From Nymphaea colorata (Eukaryota > Streptophyta > Magnoliopsida > Nymphaeales > Nymphaeaceae), in contig NC_045146.1 in the NCBI RefSeq assembly GCF_008831285.2, forward strand, positions 6,274,972-6,338,971: a DNA stretch of 64,000 nucleotides, in the 5' to 3' direction. Numbering within the stretch: position 1 is the first letter of the stretch; each line of letters begins with the position of its first letter. Both the position numbers and the translations under genes were made by a program. The notes below the pieces were generated by a model that saw only the letters and a program-made list of their open reading frames with translations, ran no database searches and was not told the origin of the DNA. This document shows, piece by piece, positions 46,536-59,700 of the stretch.

Positions 46536-46779
46536 ATACCTTTTGAACATGGGCCTGTCCTTTTTCTTCTTTATTATTTCTTCTTCCCCTTTTCGCCTCC
46601 TGCTGGACAGCTAAAATTGGTAATCATAAGGGGTGGCAGCTCTTCATTGCAATCTCCTAAGACCTAGAAAGTTGATGAAGTAAAAAATCAACTAAGAATA
46701 AGAAGACTAGAAAACGAGGCTGAGACATACCGAGAAAACTAACCATGTCAAATAATAATGAGTCCTACGTCTGGCCCCT

Positions 46780-46990
46780 ATTTATGATATTGTACAATGA
46801 CACTTTCGAAATAAAGAGGTGGGAGGTGTTACCCCTTTCCTTTCCTATTCATTCAGCACATTTGACTAAGTCAGATAATGATCAGTCCTTCTTCATATAA
46901 CCCCTATTTATAATATTGTACCATGGCACTTGTGAGATAACAGGGGGGGGGGGGGGTTTACCCCATTCCTTTCCCTCTTGATTCATCACA
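46780..46990. repeat. Imperfect tandem pair in copy 1, period about 123 bp
   Basis: CCCCTATTTATGATATTGTA at about 46,777 is followed about 123 bases later by CCCCTATTTATAATATTGTA, each followed by CACTT, a G-rich run, then TACCCC and TTCCTTTCC. Copy 2 keeps only one such unit in full (59,512 onward) and a remnant of the other. Confidence 0.65.
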
Positions 46991-49258
46991 TTTTGTAAAG
47001 TATCAACCTTAATTTAATGGTTAGAATTGATTTTGTGACACATGAGGATCTTGTTGATTTGTATTTTAATTCTAGATTCATATACAGATTTGGATTATGA
47101 TATGAATTTAAAAAGAAATTTGGATAAAAAATTCAAATATAATATTGAATTGGAAATCCATATTAAGATATGTGGACACCCACAAAATTTTTATTATCAA
47201 AATGATCATTTTGCCCATTTAATGGAAATTTTGTGTTGATTTTCTCATGTTTTTTCAAATGCAAATGCCAAAGATAATACAGACACAGATTTTATAATCC
47301 AAACGTTGGGCAGCTCGACATAGCTCACCTAGCTTGCTGCCAATCAGAAAAGTGGCCATTTTGGCCCGATCACCACTCATTTTGCCCTATATTTTGTCCA
47401 CTTTTTATGAAATAACTATGGAATTCTTTTCAAATTATGCTTGACCAATCTAATTTAAAAAATACTCATATTTGCATACCACCATGAGCTTCCACAAACC
47501 ATTTTTAGCTCACATTTGGTCAAATTTGGCTCAAAATGATCATTTTTGAAGTTCTTTGACAATTAACTCACACTAAATATCTATTCATCTCTTCAACTTC
47601 AACTTCAAATCTTTCTTAGTATCAAGAAACTATTTTAAGTGATACCCCCAATTTCAAAATCCAAATTTCTGCTATAAACCATCCATTCCCCTCTTTTTCA
47701 AATATAACGAGCTCATTTTGTCAGTGATTTGCACAATTATTGGCAATGGCATCGTGCCAATCTCAATAGAGCTCACATGAAATCTTTTTCGTTCCAGTAC
47801 GGTATTTTCAAAGTTACTTTCCACTCACTCAACCTAGTTTGAGCTTTAGAGAGTTTTCCTAACATCAAGGTCACTCCTCTTTCTCCATTTTTGAGTGTTT
47901 TAGCTGAAATTCTCTTAATTTGTGGCTGGCCATCATGTGCTAATCTAGCAACCAACATATTTTTAAATTTTAGAACTAACTATCTTTAGCTCAGTTCAAG
48001 TTAATTCATCCTAAGTCAAGCTCATTTTCCAGTTCCTCTCATTTCTCCAACATGTCTCAATTCAAACTCAAACTTCTGAGCCAAAATTTGCACAATCCAG
48101 GACTTAGAGCTTCAATTGAATATTATCATCTTCAGTTTGGAGTGATCACATCCAGATCACATAATTTTTACCTCTAAACCGCTCTATCTTGTCCAAATTC
48201 AAACATTGTTGCTTGTAGCTTTAAAGCTAAATTCTTGTCAATCCAATATTCTGATTTCAAATCTAAGCACACTGATAGATTCAAAGTCACTAAAAAAGAA
48301 TATCAATGTGATTCATTTATCACAAACATGGCTGAAATACCTATTATTCACTTTATCCATCACATTTTCGTTTGTCGGATAAATTTCAGGTTGTTCAATT
48401 TTGAAAAATCAAATTCCCCAAGGTCAATGGGACACGCCTATGAATAACCCTAACCCACATTCAAGTGTAGTTAGACTGCCCAATCAGCCTCACAGAGTGC
48501 AGTTTTGCACCTAGGGGCAAAATTGTTTTTTGTACATGCATGCATTATTATAATAGTTCTTAAGTTAGGGGCCACATGAACTTAAATTTGAACCTAGTTT
48601 AGGTCAAAACTTAAATGAGGTCAACTCAATTTGACCTCAGCATAGTCTGGACCTATGTCCAACCTAGCCAGATACAAGACATGACCACGTAAACAACCCA
48701 AGCTCTAAACTTGAACTCACTAAGCCTAGACTGAGCCTAGGTCGTATGCCGGGATCTCAGACCCTGATCTTTGAACGCAAAACCTACAATATGGACTCGT
48801 AATAGGCATTATTTTGGACCTAGATTCTACATTTCGTATCCAAAACTATGTTTCTCAACTAGATCATGAGTTGGTGAGCTAATTTTAACTTCCCTCAAAG
48901 ACTTGTAGACTTAAGAATTACCTTATTTTAGTTTGTTCTAAATCTTTACGAAGGTTTTTTGAGATTTTCTGACTTCAGCGCCAAAATGGTTATTTGACAT
49001 GATGGCAACAACTTAAGTGTTTTGATTTTATGTCTCTAGTTCATGAGTGATGTTCATTGAGTCCCATTCTGATAAATGGCCCCAGCTATTGAAAATTCCA
49101 CTTTTAAAACTAATTTGAAATCTCATCGTGAAGGCAAAATGGTCATTTTGATATGTGAGAAATTTGGGTTATCTACACTCCTCAAATACCCACTTTGAGG
49201 TGTTTTTATTGAATTATCAAAGCATTATTTTCACATACTTTCTCTCGTACGCATTTGT

Positions 49259-49840
49259 GCCACTAAAAGATCTTTAGTTGCAAATATCAGCTGCAATCGT
49301 TTGTTAATAATGGCATGTTATGTGTGCCACCAATTGACATTTAGTAGTACACTTAATTTATCGTAGAATATCAATAATGTACACTTAATTTGCCACTAAA
49401 ATATATTTAGTGGAAATTTTGTCTCATCATCAAAATGACATTGTAATGTATGTGACTAAATGTCCTTTAACAAACACATGAAGTATAACATAAACTATCA
49501 ACAATGACATAATAGACGTGTCCTGACACTTTTCAGTGGCTTTCATTTTTTGTGACAACAGACCATTTAGGGTTGCTTTTTCTCTACTATGGTAAACGTA
49601 TTATGGGATTTTAGAAGCAATTCCTAAAGGACATTTCAGTGATTTGATCCAGCAACTACAAAAAATATTCCATTTCCAGCGCTCCTAAAAAATCCTAGTG
49701 AAACATTGTCTTGGCTGCACATGGTGTGCATCTATGGCATACACAAATAATGCCTATTAAAGAATCATTGGCTCTAATTTCAGCGGCATTTTTTGTAGCA
49801 CTCTATTTGCCACTAAATTTCTTTAGATCCCCAGGATGAG
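49259..49840. repeat. Array of GCCAC/GTGGC palindromes (TTTAGTGGC words)
   Basis: Inverted words such as GCCACTAAAAGATCTTTAGT, GCCACTAAAATATATTTAGT and GCCACTAAATTTCTTTAG recur over 600 bases. The same array is at about 61,799-62,370 in the other copy, where one unit is more perfect (CCACTTAAATATATTTAGTGG). Short repeats of this kind in both orientations near an end recall subterminal regions of CACTA or Mutator-type transposons, but no CACTA terminus was found. Confidence 0.45.
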
Positions 49841-51267
49841 TAGAATTGAAGATTAATATTTTTTTATGAGTGTCACATGTTTGTAGATGAATTTTTTGAT
49901 GGAAAATATTGAAAAAATTTATACAGTGACGCAAGTACCGTATTCAAAATTTATATCTTAAATTGGGAGTGTAGTATTAAACCGAAAGAGTCATCATTAC
50001 CAAACAATGAAAGAATCCTTTTCCAATAAAGGATTATTTTGTTATAAAAAAGTTTCAAAAATTTGGTCAAAGTACTGGCTAGACCCATATGACATTTAAA
50101 GTGACAAAAGATTTTATAATTTAAGACAAGAAATATGTCTCATTTTTTTGGGCTTAATATAACATCCTTAAACTAAAAAATAAGTTGGTCAAGATCAAGA
50201 AAAAGTTAACGGTGGTGTGGAAATATCAAATACGGTTATGAACATTATGGAATCATATGAATAGGCATTTACCAATACAAGTTATTTGTTACCAAAAATT
50301 AGGTTGTTTTGATTTCCCATGGAAAACAAGATGTTGACTTGAAACATTTTGCCAAGTTGTGAACTTCTATTTTTAAAATTGATTTGCTTCAGCATGTTTC
50401 CTCTTTTTTGCTCCATGTGGTGATGAGAGATTTATTTTAAACAAGGTAATTTATCTTTATTTTTATTATTTACGAGATAAATTGACCATATATAGACAGA
50501 CTAGTAAGAGATATTCTACTTCATGACATGGAGTTATCATCCATCAATTTGGGTAGCCACGGAGACTAGAAAGAAAATAGTCACCACTCACAATATGGAT
50601 TTTATAATTTTATCATCTTCAAATTTTGCTTTTCAAGTATTTCCAAGTTACAACATTTTCTTAATAGAGTAAAATCCTATGAAGCAATTTTTGCATTGTT
50701 AAGGAGGGAAAAATCTTGCTAAGCTTTGCCTTCTTAGATAATCAAATTTGGCATTACTTGAAATTAGTCATAAAAGATTTGTAAAACAAATTTGAAAAGA
50801 TGGTATTACTAAAGATAGCAAATGTTCTCTATTCAAAAAAAGGAAAAAGAGATTTATATTAACCCCCCCTTTTCCCAAAATCTTATTTGTCCACCTGCCA
50901 AATTAATCTTTCCTGAAAATGTCTTATAGTATGAACTATAAATTGCCCATTGCTTCAGTTTGATGACCATCCAAAGCAGTTTTCACTTTCACCATACATT
51001 CTAGAATGCCAAAAACATGTATGAGTTCCCCAACTTAGTCTATGCCTCTCTTCATGTGTGTTGTTGTCACCTTGTTTAGTCATAGTCCATTGACAAGGTA
51101 GAAATCAAAACTCTCCAAAAATACTACCTCAAGAATCCTCCTATGAAGACCATCATGATATGTAACTTCCTCTACATTGATCCTCTCTATTCCAATGTAT
51201 TGTTTCTGATTCAGCAGCTGGCTCAAACCCAAAGTATCAAAAGCTAGTATAAGGTTTGAAATTTTTA

Positions 51268-52000
51268 TCAATGATTTGCTTAATTAAAGATATATAATGA
51301 GATGAAGAATCTACACTTTTAAATCCATACGTCACATTAGCAAGACACAAACATATCCTCTACAATTACAGAACAAAAGTATAGTGCAGCCAAAGTTGCT
51401 AATCATTTTAATCACGCAAATTTATTTATTGGGGAAAATTTCACTTTTGTTAAGAATTTGAATCATTACAAATTAGATTCAAGTAAAAATTGTAGGTAAA
51501 ACAAAAAAGATCCACTGTAATGCCCTAATTTTGCCTTCGTAAATGATGTATGACTCAACCTGCTATATCGGGGAAATAATATAAGGGCCTGTTGGCATAA
51601 CTTTAGTGATCTACTTGAAAAATCCAATAAAGTCGGCAATAGAACTAGAGGATAGCATCTATTAATGCATGACCTGATATTTCCCAACCAGGACTCCTTA
51701 TGGAAACGTCAGGACTCATTGCAATGAAATGCTCTGATCCATACCAAAAAGGTCAGGACTCATTACTATTCAGACAATCTAGAACAAATTGAAGAACAAG
51801 GAATCCTAAAACTAATGTTTGTCTTGAACAAGGTAACCCAACTAAATGCCACCAAAGAAATTCATTATTCCCACCTATATACATCCTAAAGACAACAACA
51901 AGAAATAAGAATCTACTCATGTAGCCATGTGGAGCTTATTTATATAACTTATGGAGTTTTTTTGATGATTTAGTTTTCTTGAAGATCAAGATGGAGCATA
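51268..52000. repeat. Direct repeat D, copy 1 (partner at 53,883-54,930)
   Basis: From AAAGATATATAATGAGATGAA through TTTTGTTAAGAATTTGAATC to the left arm of the foldback element, this follows the same order as 53,905-54,930 with many differences and indels. It begins where the large repeat ends (51,262). Confidence 0.65.
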
Positions 52001-52315
52001 CGTAAGTGCCATTCACATGGAACCTTTCCCATTATCCAAAGGAATTCAGCTACCACTTAGGATCGACTAAGCCATGTGAATGACATATACATCTGCTCCA
52101 TCTTGGTCTTCAGGATAAGTAAATCATGAGAGGATTTCCATTAGTTATGTAAATAAGCTAGACCAAGTGATATGAGTAGGTTCTTCTACGTTGTAGCCGT
52201 TGTCTTGAGAATTCACATAGGTGGGAATAATGAATTTCTTTTGTGGCACTTAGTTGGGTTTCCTTATTTAAATCAAACTTGCGCATTCAGTTTCCTTCTT
52301 TTTCAATTTGTCCTA
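51781..52315. mobile_element. Foldback element with arms of about 240 bp
   Basis: The left arm (about 51,781-52,020) reads CAACTAAATGCCACCAAAGA, ATTCATTATTCCCACCTAT, GAAGATCAAGATGGAGCA. The right arm (about 52,072-52,315), reversed, reads CAACTAAGTGCCACAAAAGA, ATTCATTATTCCCACCTAT, GAAGACCAAGATGGAGCA. The arms meet at CATTCACATGG / CCATGTGAATG around a loop of about 50 bases. No coding capacity is seen. A transcript across it would fold into a long hairpin. Confidence 0.8.
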
Positions 52316-53880
52316 AGTTGTCTTATGTAACATGTCATTTTATTGGAGCATCTAAGTTGTGTTTAATACCCATTTCATTGTGTTCTTGAAGTGATTCTCA
52401 AGAGTTGGTCTCGACCTGCTGGAATAACCTCCTGTTTTGGTGTTACTCAACGAATAGAATATAATTCAAGCTAAAAGAATATTCAATATGAGATAAACGG
52501 AACTTATAACCATGAATTCTACCCAGACAAATAACTAGTCTACGTTAAGGAATTTCTGGTAGACCAAGGGTAATGTTTGTATTTAGGATAGGATTCAAAT
52601 GGAATTTGGAAAAAAAGACTCAGGTGGAATTGTAATTCAGTATTAACAAGATTAGCAACAGTAAGCTGGGTTCATGAATGATTGATTGCTATATTAATGA
52701 TGGATTGAGGGAGTTAATTAGGGTTGGGCACTCCGTAACTACCATCTAACGAATGATTAGGTTAACTGCCCGGTTTAGTTTATAAGTCCTTTTATTAATC
52801 GCTAACTAATATGATTAACAACATTAATAATTGGGAATTGGATTGACTTTATATGAAACATAGGGGCATATTAGTGATTCACTAATGATGGGATTAGTGA
52901 CATTAAGCACTATTAGTGATCCTTATTCATCTAATCAACACATCAACAAAAATGATAGTTGGTAATTTTGACTTTTAATTATTTTAAGTTCATTTTTAAA
53001 ATAAAACATGTATAGACACTGCTTATATGACCTTTTGCATGTTTGCTGAAAAGACATGCTGGAACATTTTGGAGTGATATTGGGTCCGATATTGATAATA
53101 TTAACACCTATTGGTATCATGCCCGTCTAATTAAAGATTTTCCAAAGGTGAAATAAGTAATATCGAACCATAACTAGTAATTTTCTAACCTAAATCAATT
53201 ATTCCACACAGTGTAGTCTATGTTCAGAGTAATATTTTTCAATTTGAAAGAAACCAAAAATTCACAAAATTTATAAATACCTTCTACTCTCCCATCCCCT
53301 CCCCCACCCTAGGAAAGAAATTGGCATGTTTTCGATAGCATTTGAAAGAAACCTTAACATTAACAAAATGTATACCTTCAACTCTCCCTCTCCACCCTAG
53401 AAAAAAAAGACATGTTCTCAACAACATTGGAGAAGGTAGTCATATGGTGATCGAGCAATTGAAAGTCAGATTTTATTTAATGAACATTGATGGTAGAGAT
53501 AGTATGCATAGGAAGGGATGCTCTTGGTATATCACAAATTGGTATGGGATAGAACAATAAACGCACATGCAAAATGGAAAATTTAACCTTTTTCGGAACC
53601 AAACTTCTTTGCTCCTTAACTCCATCATTGATATCAATATCTTTTGCTAATTCTTAATTGGATAATAAAGATGTGATCATTTGTATGAATTTTTATTATC
53701 AACCAGACATGATGGACCCTTTCATTAGAAAAAATCTCGAAGTGTTAAACTTGAAGTTATGGTGATTGTGTTCTAGTTTGCTGACCCTTGACATTTACTG
53801 CAAGTATATTCTAGCTATATGTAACATGAAAGAAAATGAGAAGTTCTATGTAAATATCTAGTTATACTTAATATGAAGTC
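52316..53880. other. Gene-free stretch
   Basis: TTAGTGAT/ACTAATGATGG words recur at about 52,800-52,930, and TAGGGTTGGGCA at about 52,723 looks like a hAT end, but no partner end with an 8-bp duplication was found. No coding signal. Confidence 0.4.
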
Positions 53881-53882
53881 AT

Positions 53883-54930
53883 CAATGATTTTCATAGTTA
53901 AAGATATATAGTGAGATGAATAGATCAACTTTAATCTACGTTATTAAATCCTGATGAAAGATTGGGAGGCAAGGGCATTTTTCTTCCCAATGAAAGAACA
54001 CAAGTATAGTGTAGCTGACGGTACTGGTCATTTTCATCATGCAACATTATTTATTTGTATAAGAGTTTAATTTTGTTAAGAGTTTGAATTATTTGGAATT
54101 GGTTTGTTAAAACAGTAAGTAAAACAGAAGGATCCACTCTACCACCCTCATTTTGCCTATAATCGATGTGTCACTCAACCTATTACATAGTGGAAACATT
54201 GTAAGGGCTGGTTGGCATAACTGGCATGTGATATAACCTGTCATAAATAGATAGTGTAGTGTAGTAATGTAGGGGCCTAATAATTTAAGTTTTAGACATT
54301 CATAATATTAAGCACAAGCTAACACTAATGCTTTCATTTCTATAAGCATTCAATTGAAATCTATGCACGATATGAATCCCAAGATACACTGAACTATCTA
54401 TGAGCCAATAACAAAATCCATATTTACAGAACATGTCATAAACAAGCCAAAAGGTATGCACATATATGTATGTGCGAGCCACCAAATCTTGTCTGCAGCC
54501 ATAGTGCTCTTGAATCACCTATAGGGTGACAGACAAGCCCAGGAAAGCTATGAGATGCACAGAAACTTTAATGATTTACTTTAATAGTCAAATAAAATTG
54601 GCAACAAAACTAGAGGGTAGCATCTACTAACACATGACCTGACATTTCCCTATCTTACTATTTAGAAAGCCTAGAACAAATTGAAAAACAAGGAATCTTA
54701 GTGCTAAAGCTTGGTTTGAAGTAGATAACCCAGCTAAATGCCACTAAAGAAATTCATTATTCCCACCTATATAGGTTCCAAAGAGAACAACAATAGAGAA
54801 GAATATACTCATGTCACCATGTGGAGCATATCCACAGAACTTATATAATTCTCTTTGTTGACTTAGTTTTCTTGAAGATCAAGATGTAGCATATGCAAAT
54901 GCCAATCCTATATCCATCTTCATCTTTCCT
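53883..54930. repeat. Direct repeat D, copy 2, with only the left foldback arm
   Basis: Matches 51,268-52,000 in order, ending with ATTCATTATTCCCACCTAT and GAAGATCAAGATG at about 54,752-54,893. The right arm is missing, so this copy cannot fold like 51,781-52,315. Confidence 0.65.
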
Positions 54931-56728
54931 TGAACTTCAATCTGATTTTATTTTTAATATTGGTTTTCCTTGTCTTTTTGAACATAGTTAAGATTTTGTA
55001 ATGTACCAAACTCTAGTCTAAGGTATCAAGGCTTTAATTTATAATTTAGTTTATATTCTTGTCATTGTGAATGTTGTATTTGATTTTAATATTATAATGC
55101 TCATTTAATTTCAAATTTTCGTTCAAATTCACTAAAGAATTTAAGTTAGGTCAGCACATGCCTTGAGAATATAGTCCTTGCACACGTAATCTAACATATT
55201 ATAATTAGATGTTATGTAGTGTTTGATGTGCATTCATATAGTTTACTTTCAGTTTGTGTCTTGCATTCAGTTTCAAATGGTGCACTTAAAATTAGGCCCA
55301 TATGTGATTCAGGTTATGTTATCAGCTACATGCATGCGGCAATAGTCTCTGCAAGCACTTAATCGGAACTGACATTCATAAGGTTACACGTCTTCGAAAT
55401 CGTGGATTTTGAATTGCATGTCTTCAAATTGAACTAGTTTTCAAACCTATTTTCTAAAACCCAAGGTTTAGACATGATTGATATATAAGCTCCTGATTTA
55501 GCCTACCTAAAGCCTCACTAGGTTCAGTCGATTCCCTAGTCAAGTTCTCTCACTGAGCCAAATACAATGAACATATCCCAATGGGAAACTTAACTAAAAC
55601 CCAGATCCTAGATATTAGTTTGGACACTGCATTCGGAGCATCGAGTCTTCATATCAAGTAACTTGGATCAATCTTTTGGATCCTACAAAGAATTGGACTC
55701 AAATTTAGAGTTTGGATATTATTTCTAGAATTTGGATCTCAGATCCTAGAATTTGCATCATAATTTTAGACTATATAGGACTAGATCCAAATTAGGATTT
55801 GGATGTTAGATTTTCATATTATTTGGATCAAGATCCTAGATCTTACAAGATTGGATTCCAGAACTTGAACTTATATTTAAACTCTAGTTAGTATGAGTTG
55901 GATCACAAAAAAATATTTGAATTTTTCTTGATTCAAACCTTGATAATTTGAATTTTAAGTCATAAATTTCTTTAGGTCCACATCGCAAAAACCTCAGAAG
56001 CCAACTCTTAACCCTGTCTGGAACTAGTTTTCATGCATTTTTGTTAGATCTAGGATTTGTTGTATGGATTGATGCTGACATGGATCATGAACTGTGTCCC
56101 TAGATTCCAAATATTCTTTTATTTCATACACTCCAATTTCAGATGATCTACTTAGTTTTCCAAAGTTTTTATTTTTTCAAAGTTAGGGCACGTTAATGCA
56201 CATGAATGGAACCCAAACTGAGATGAATGAACTCAAACCAAATTAATCAAAAATATATTCATACGTGATAAATATCCTTTTAGTTTCAGCTCATTCATTC
56301 AGATTGAGTTCAAATTCAACTCAACCCCCTAAAAAATAAGCAAGAGAGTGCGGGCTTTGGGACCTTTAAATTTGAATTGAACTCAAACCAAATTGAGGAA
56401 AGATAGATTTAAACATGATGAACATGATCCTAGCTCGTTTCGGGCTAACTCAATCTAGATGAAATTCAACTCATGCCCTACTAAATAGGAGTGAGAATGA
56501 CTTAATGGAAACCTACATGTTACTCTAGACCTGAATTTGAGTATGGTAACTCAAAGTCAGTAAAATAATACTTTTCTTTTTCTATAAAGGTAAAACTTTC
56601 CAAAACTTGGTTGGACTTAAGGATATATGCTCGAGCTAAAAATTGTAGTTTTAGGCAACAGTGAGCCGGCCTAAGCTAGGGTAAGCTTACTTAAGCTAGT
56701 CAAAAGAGTTGATGAGCAGATTTTAACT
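54931..56728. other. Gene-free stretch
   Basis: GATCCTAGA/ATTTGGAT words recur at 55,600-55,900 and AACTCAAACC/GAACTC words at 56,210-56,480, which suggests old repeat DNA. No family or coding signal is recognised. Confidence 0.4.
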
Positions 56729-59700
56729 ACCTCAAAGACATGTAGAGTTATGAATTACCTTGTTTGAGTTGGTTCTAAACCATTGCAGAGTTTTTGAGGT
56801 TTTCTAATATTTAGGGGCAAAATAGTCAATTGACATGATGGCAGCAACTCAGGCATTTCAGGTTTACATCCCTAGGTTCATGATTGATGTTCTTAGAGTC
56901 TTGTTCTGATAAATTGCCTCAACTATTGAAATTCTGAAGTTAGTTTGAAATCTCATTGTGAAGGCTGAAATGGCCACATTGATATGTAAGAAATTTGATT
57001 TGTCTACGCCCCAACAACACCTAGTTGGAGATGTTTTTATTTGCAATGTTGAAAGGTGTTATTCCCATACACGCTCGCACTCATGTACATTTGTGCCACT
57101 AAAAGATCTTTAGTTGCAAACATCAAGTACAATGACCTATTGTCAACCACGAATTGAACATGAAACATAAAGAACATCTCCAAAACACATTTAAGATGTC
57201 TAAACAGATGATTTTATGCCAAATCACATCTAAAAATCACAAATATAGTTAAATGAGGTGGTTCAAGCTAAAAATTTTATAGGTACTATTAAAATGGAAC
57301 ATAACACAACATACATGAGTGTTCATCTAGATGACCCATTCAAAAATACCATCTACAGCATTAGAGAAAGAAAACAAAATGCATTTTCCCTACTTGTGAT
57401 GAAAACAAAAGATGATAGGACTAGGATTTTGAAAATAACTTATGATGCACATGAAATGGACATAGAATACTAGAAAAATGGAGGTGAATATCATAAATTC
57501 ATGGAAAACAAAATTCTCCCATGACAACTGAAACATATCTAGATAAAAGGAAGAGTTGGATTCTGAATCGAGAGGTTGAAATCTTATTTTCTCTCAAAAG
57601 AGAAAACAATGAATATGGTTTGGATGCAGATTTGGGTCTTCTTAAAGCCTACCTAACAAGGTTAGATCAGCCTAAAATTTGGGTTGAAAACTATTTGTAC
57701 AGCAAAAAGAATGCCTATGTGTTAGAATAGAAAAACCATCTCAGAGGATGACATAACACAACCACAAATCCATGACAGGAAACATGTTTTAGTGCTAACT
57801 GGTTTACAACTTTTGCTCTAGGAGGAACCCTATCAAATAACATTGGTTTGACGTAAAATTTGGTAGTTAGACTTTTGGATATCAGAAAAATGATTCTAAT
57901 TGATAAATTTTGAAAAGATGATCTAGATTGAAAACTACAGCTTCATGAATCTAGTGTGGAAAAATAGTTATTGCAGAAAACACATTGGTAACATGACTAA
58001 ACAACCAGCTTTGGATTATACCTAGCTACCTAAAAGGATCGGGTTGGACTTAAAATCCATGGGAAGACGCTTAGTATAAAAAATAAGAGACCTTAGGTAA
58101 AATAATAGACAAATTATGGCTGGGTCAAGAACTATTGTCTGACAAACTTAGGATACACACCAGTTTAGCTGAAAAAAAAAACAAAAAACTATTAGCAGAA
58201 AATGAATTTCAATTAATCAATTCAATGACCAAACAAAACACCTTTGGTTAAGCTGAAAAATGAAGTGTAATAACTGGACACCTGCAGCAACCAAGTGGCT
58301 TTTATGAAATGAAAAAACAATTTGTAGTACTTGACTTATTGAGTTCCCAAATTGATGAAATATTGAAATCAAAGTTTTAGGACATTGAATTACCATAAAC
58401 AATTTCCCAGAAATCATCAAAACAGGGGAACCAAAATACAAATTCTCATGAAACTAGGTATAGAGTAAGCTAGATAGAATAAACTAGATACATGGAGAAC
58501 CTGACCGCTTTTACATTTCATCAAAACGACTCATACATTAAAAGAAATTGGTTTCCAAAGTTAGGTGAAAATTTGTATTTTTCATAAAACAGATTTTTAC
58601 CTTAACTAAAGAATATATGTCCCCAAAATATGGGAACCTATTGAAGGCTGAAGATAAAAAAGGTAAACATCTAAACCCTTGAATAAAAAACACGACGCAG
58701 GTATGCCATGAAGAATAAAAAATAACATAAGCATAACTTCTAAGAAAGCAAACATGAATTCATAAAGTGGTTATATGAATCAAGTTAATCATATAGTCGA
58801 CATAACTTGGAGATCCTTTGAAAATAATATATCGGACGCAATGCAATGTGAGAAACAAAATAGATCCATGTTGAAAAAGTGGGGGCTACGTCCATAGAAG
58901 CAGTCTAAAAATCTCAAAAGCCTTAATGTTAGAAACATGAAACACTTAAAAAAACAAGCATGAAGATGAATTAAACCATGCATTGTGAGCCATTAGAGGG
59001 AGAAAATTTCTATGAAGGCAGCGCCCCAACTAACTACCGAAACCATTACCAAAGCAAAAGGTTAAACAAATGATGAAAAAAATTAAAAAACAATTTGTCA
59101 ACTTTGAGAAGGAGCTTCATATATGAAGGAAGATTTGACTTCCTATTGATTGCCTGGGAAAATAAGTAAAACAAAACAAAGAGGCCTCCATGGAGTGTTC
59201 CATGGGGTGCAACATGTAGAGAGAGATGGAGAGAAAATGACAGAGAGAGAGAGAGCATACCTTTTGGATATGGGCCTGTCCTTTTTCTTCTTTATTCTTT
59301 CTTCTTCCCCTTTTTGCCTCCTACTAGACAGCCAAAATTGATAATCATAAGCGGTGGCTGCTCTTCATTGCAATCTCCTAAAACCTAGAAAATTGATGAA
59401 GTGAAGAATCAACTAAGAAAGAATAAGAAGACTAATAAAGGGGTGGGAGGTGTTACCCCTTACCTTTCCTATTCATTCAACACAATTGACTGTCGGATCC
59501 TTGTACATATAACCCCTATTTATAATATTGTACCATGGCACTTTTGAAATAAAAAGTGGGGGGGGGGGGGGGGTTACCCCATTCCTTTCCCTCTTGATTC
59601 ATCACATTTTGTAAAGTATCAACCCTAGTTTAATGGTTAGAATTGATTTTGTGACACATGAGGATCTTGTTGATTTGGATTTTAATTCTAGATTCATTGG

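Larger units (their letters stand above)
39430..51262 (+). repeat. Large direct repeat, copy 1 (about 7.1 kb without the insertion)
   Basis: Apart from the TIR element at 40,155-44,828, this matches 56,729-63,803 nearly base for base over long stretches, with small indels. Copy 1 has an extra block of about 120 bases near 46,700-46,820 and a longer GA run at 46,499-46,534. Both copies share a G run (about 46,944-46,956 here). No transposase, reverse transcriptase or other coding signal is visible; the frame at 48,235-48,447 is shared with 60,845-61,060 but looks non-coding. The family is unknown. Confidence 0.85.

Noticed and set aside
48235-48447. 70-codon frame shared with 60,845-61,060 in the second repeat copy
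   Set aside because: The two copies are recent duplicates of the same repeat, so sharing does not show selection. Changes are not biased to third codon positions as far as I can see.
52723-53125. hAT element from TAGGGTTGGGCA to TGCCCGTCTA
   Set aside because: The ends are only loosely inverted and the flanks do not give an 8-bp duplication.
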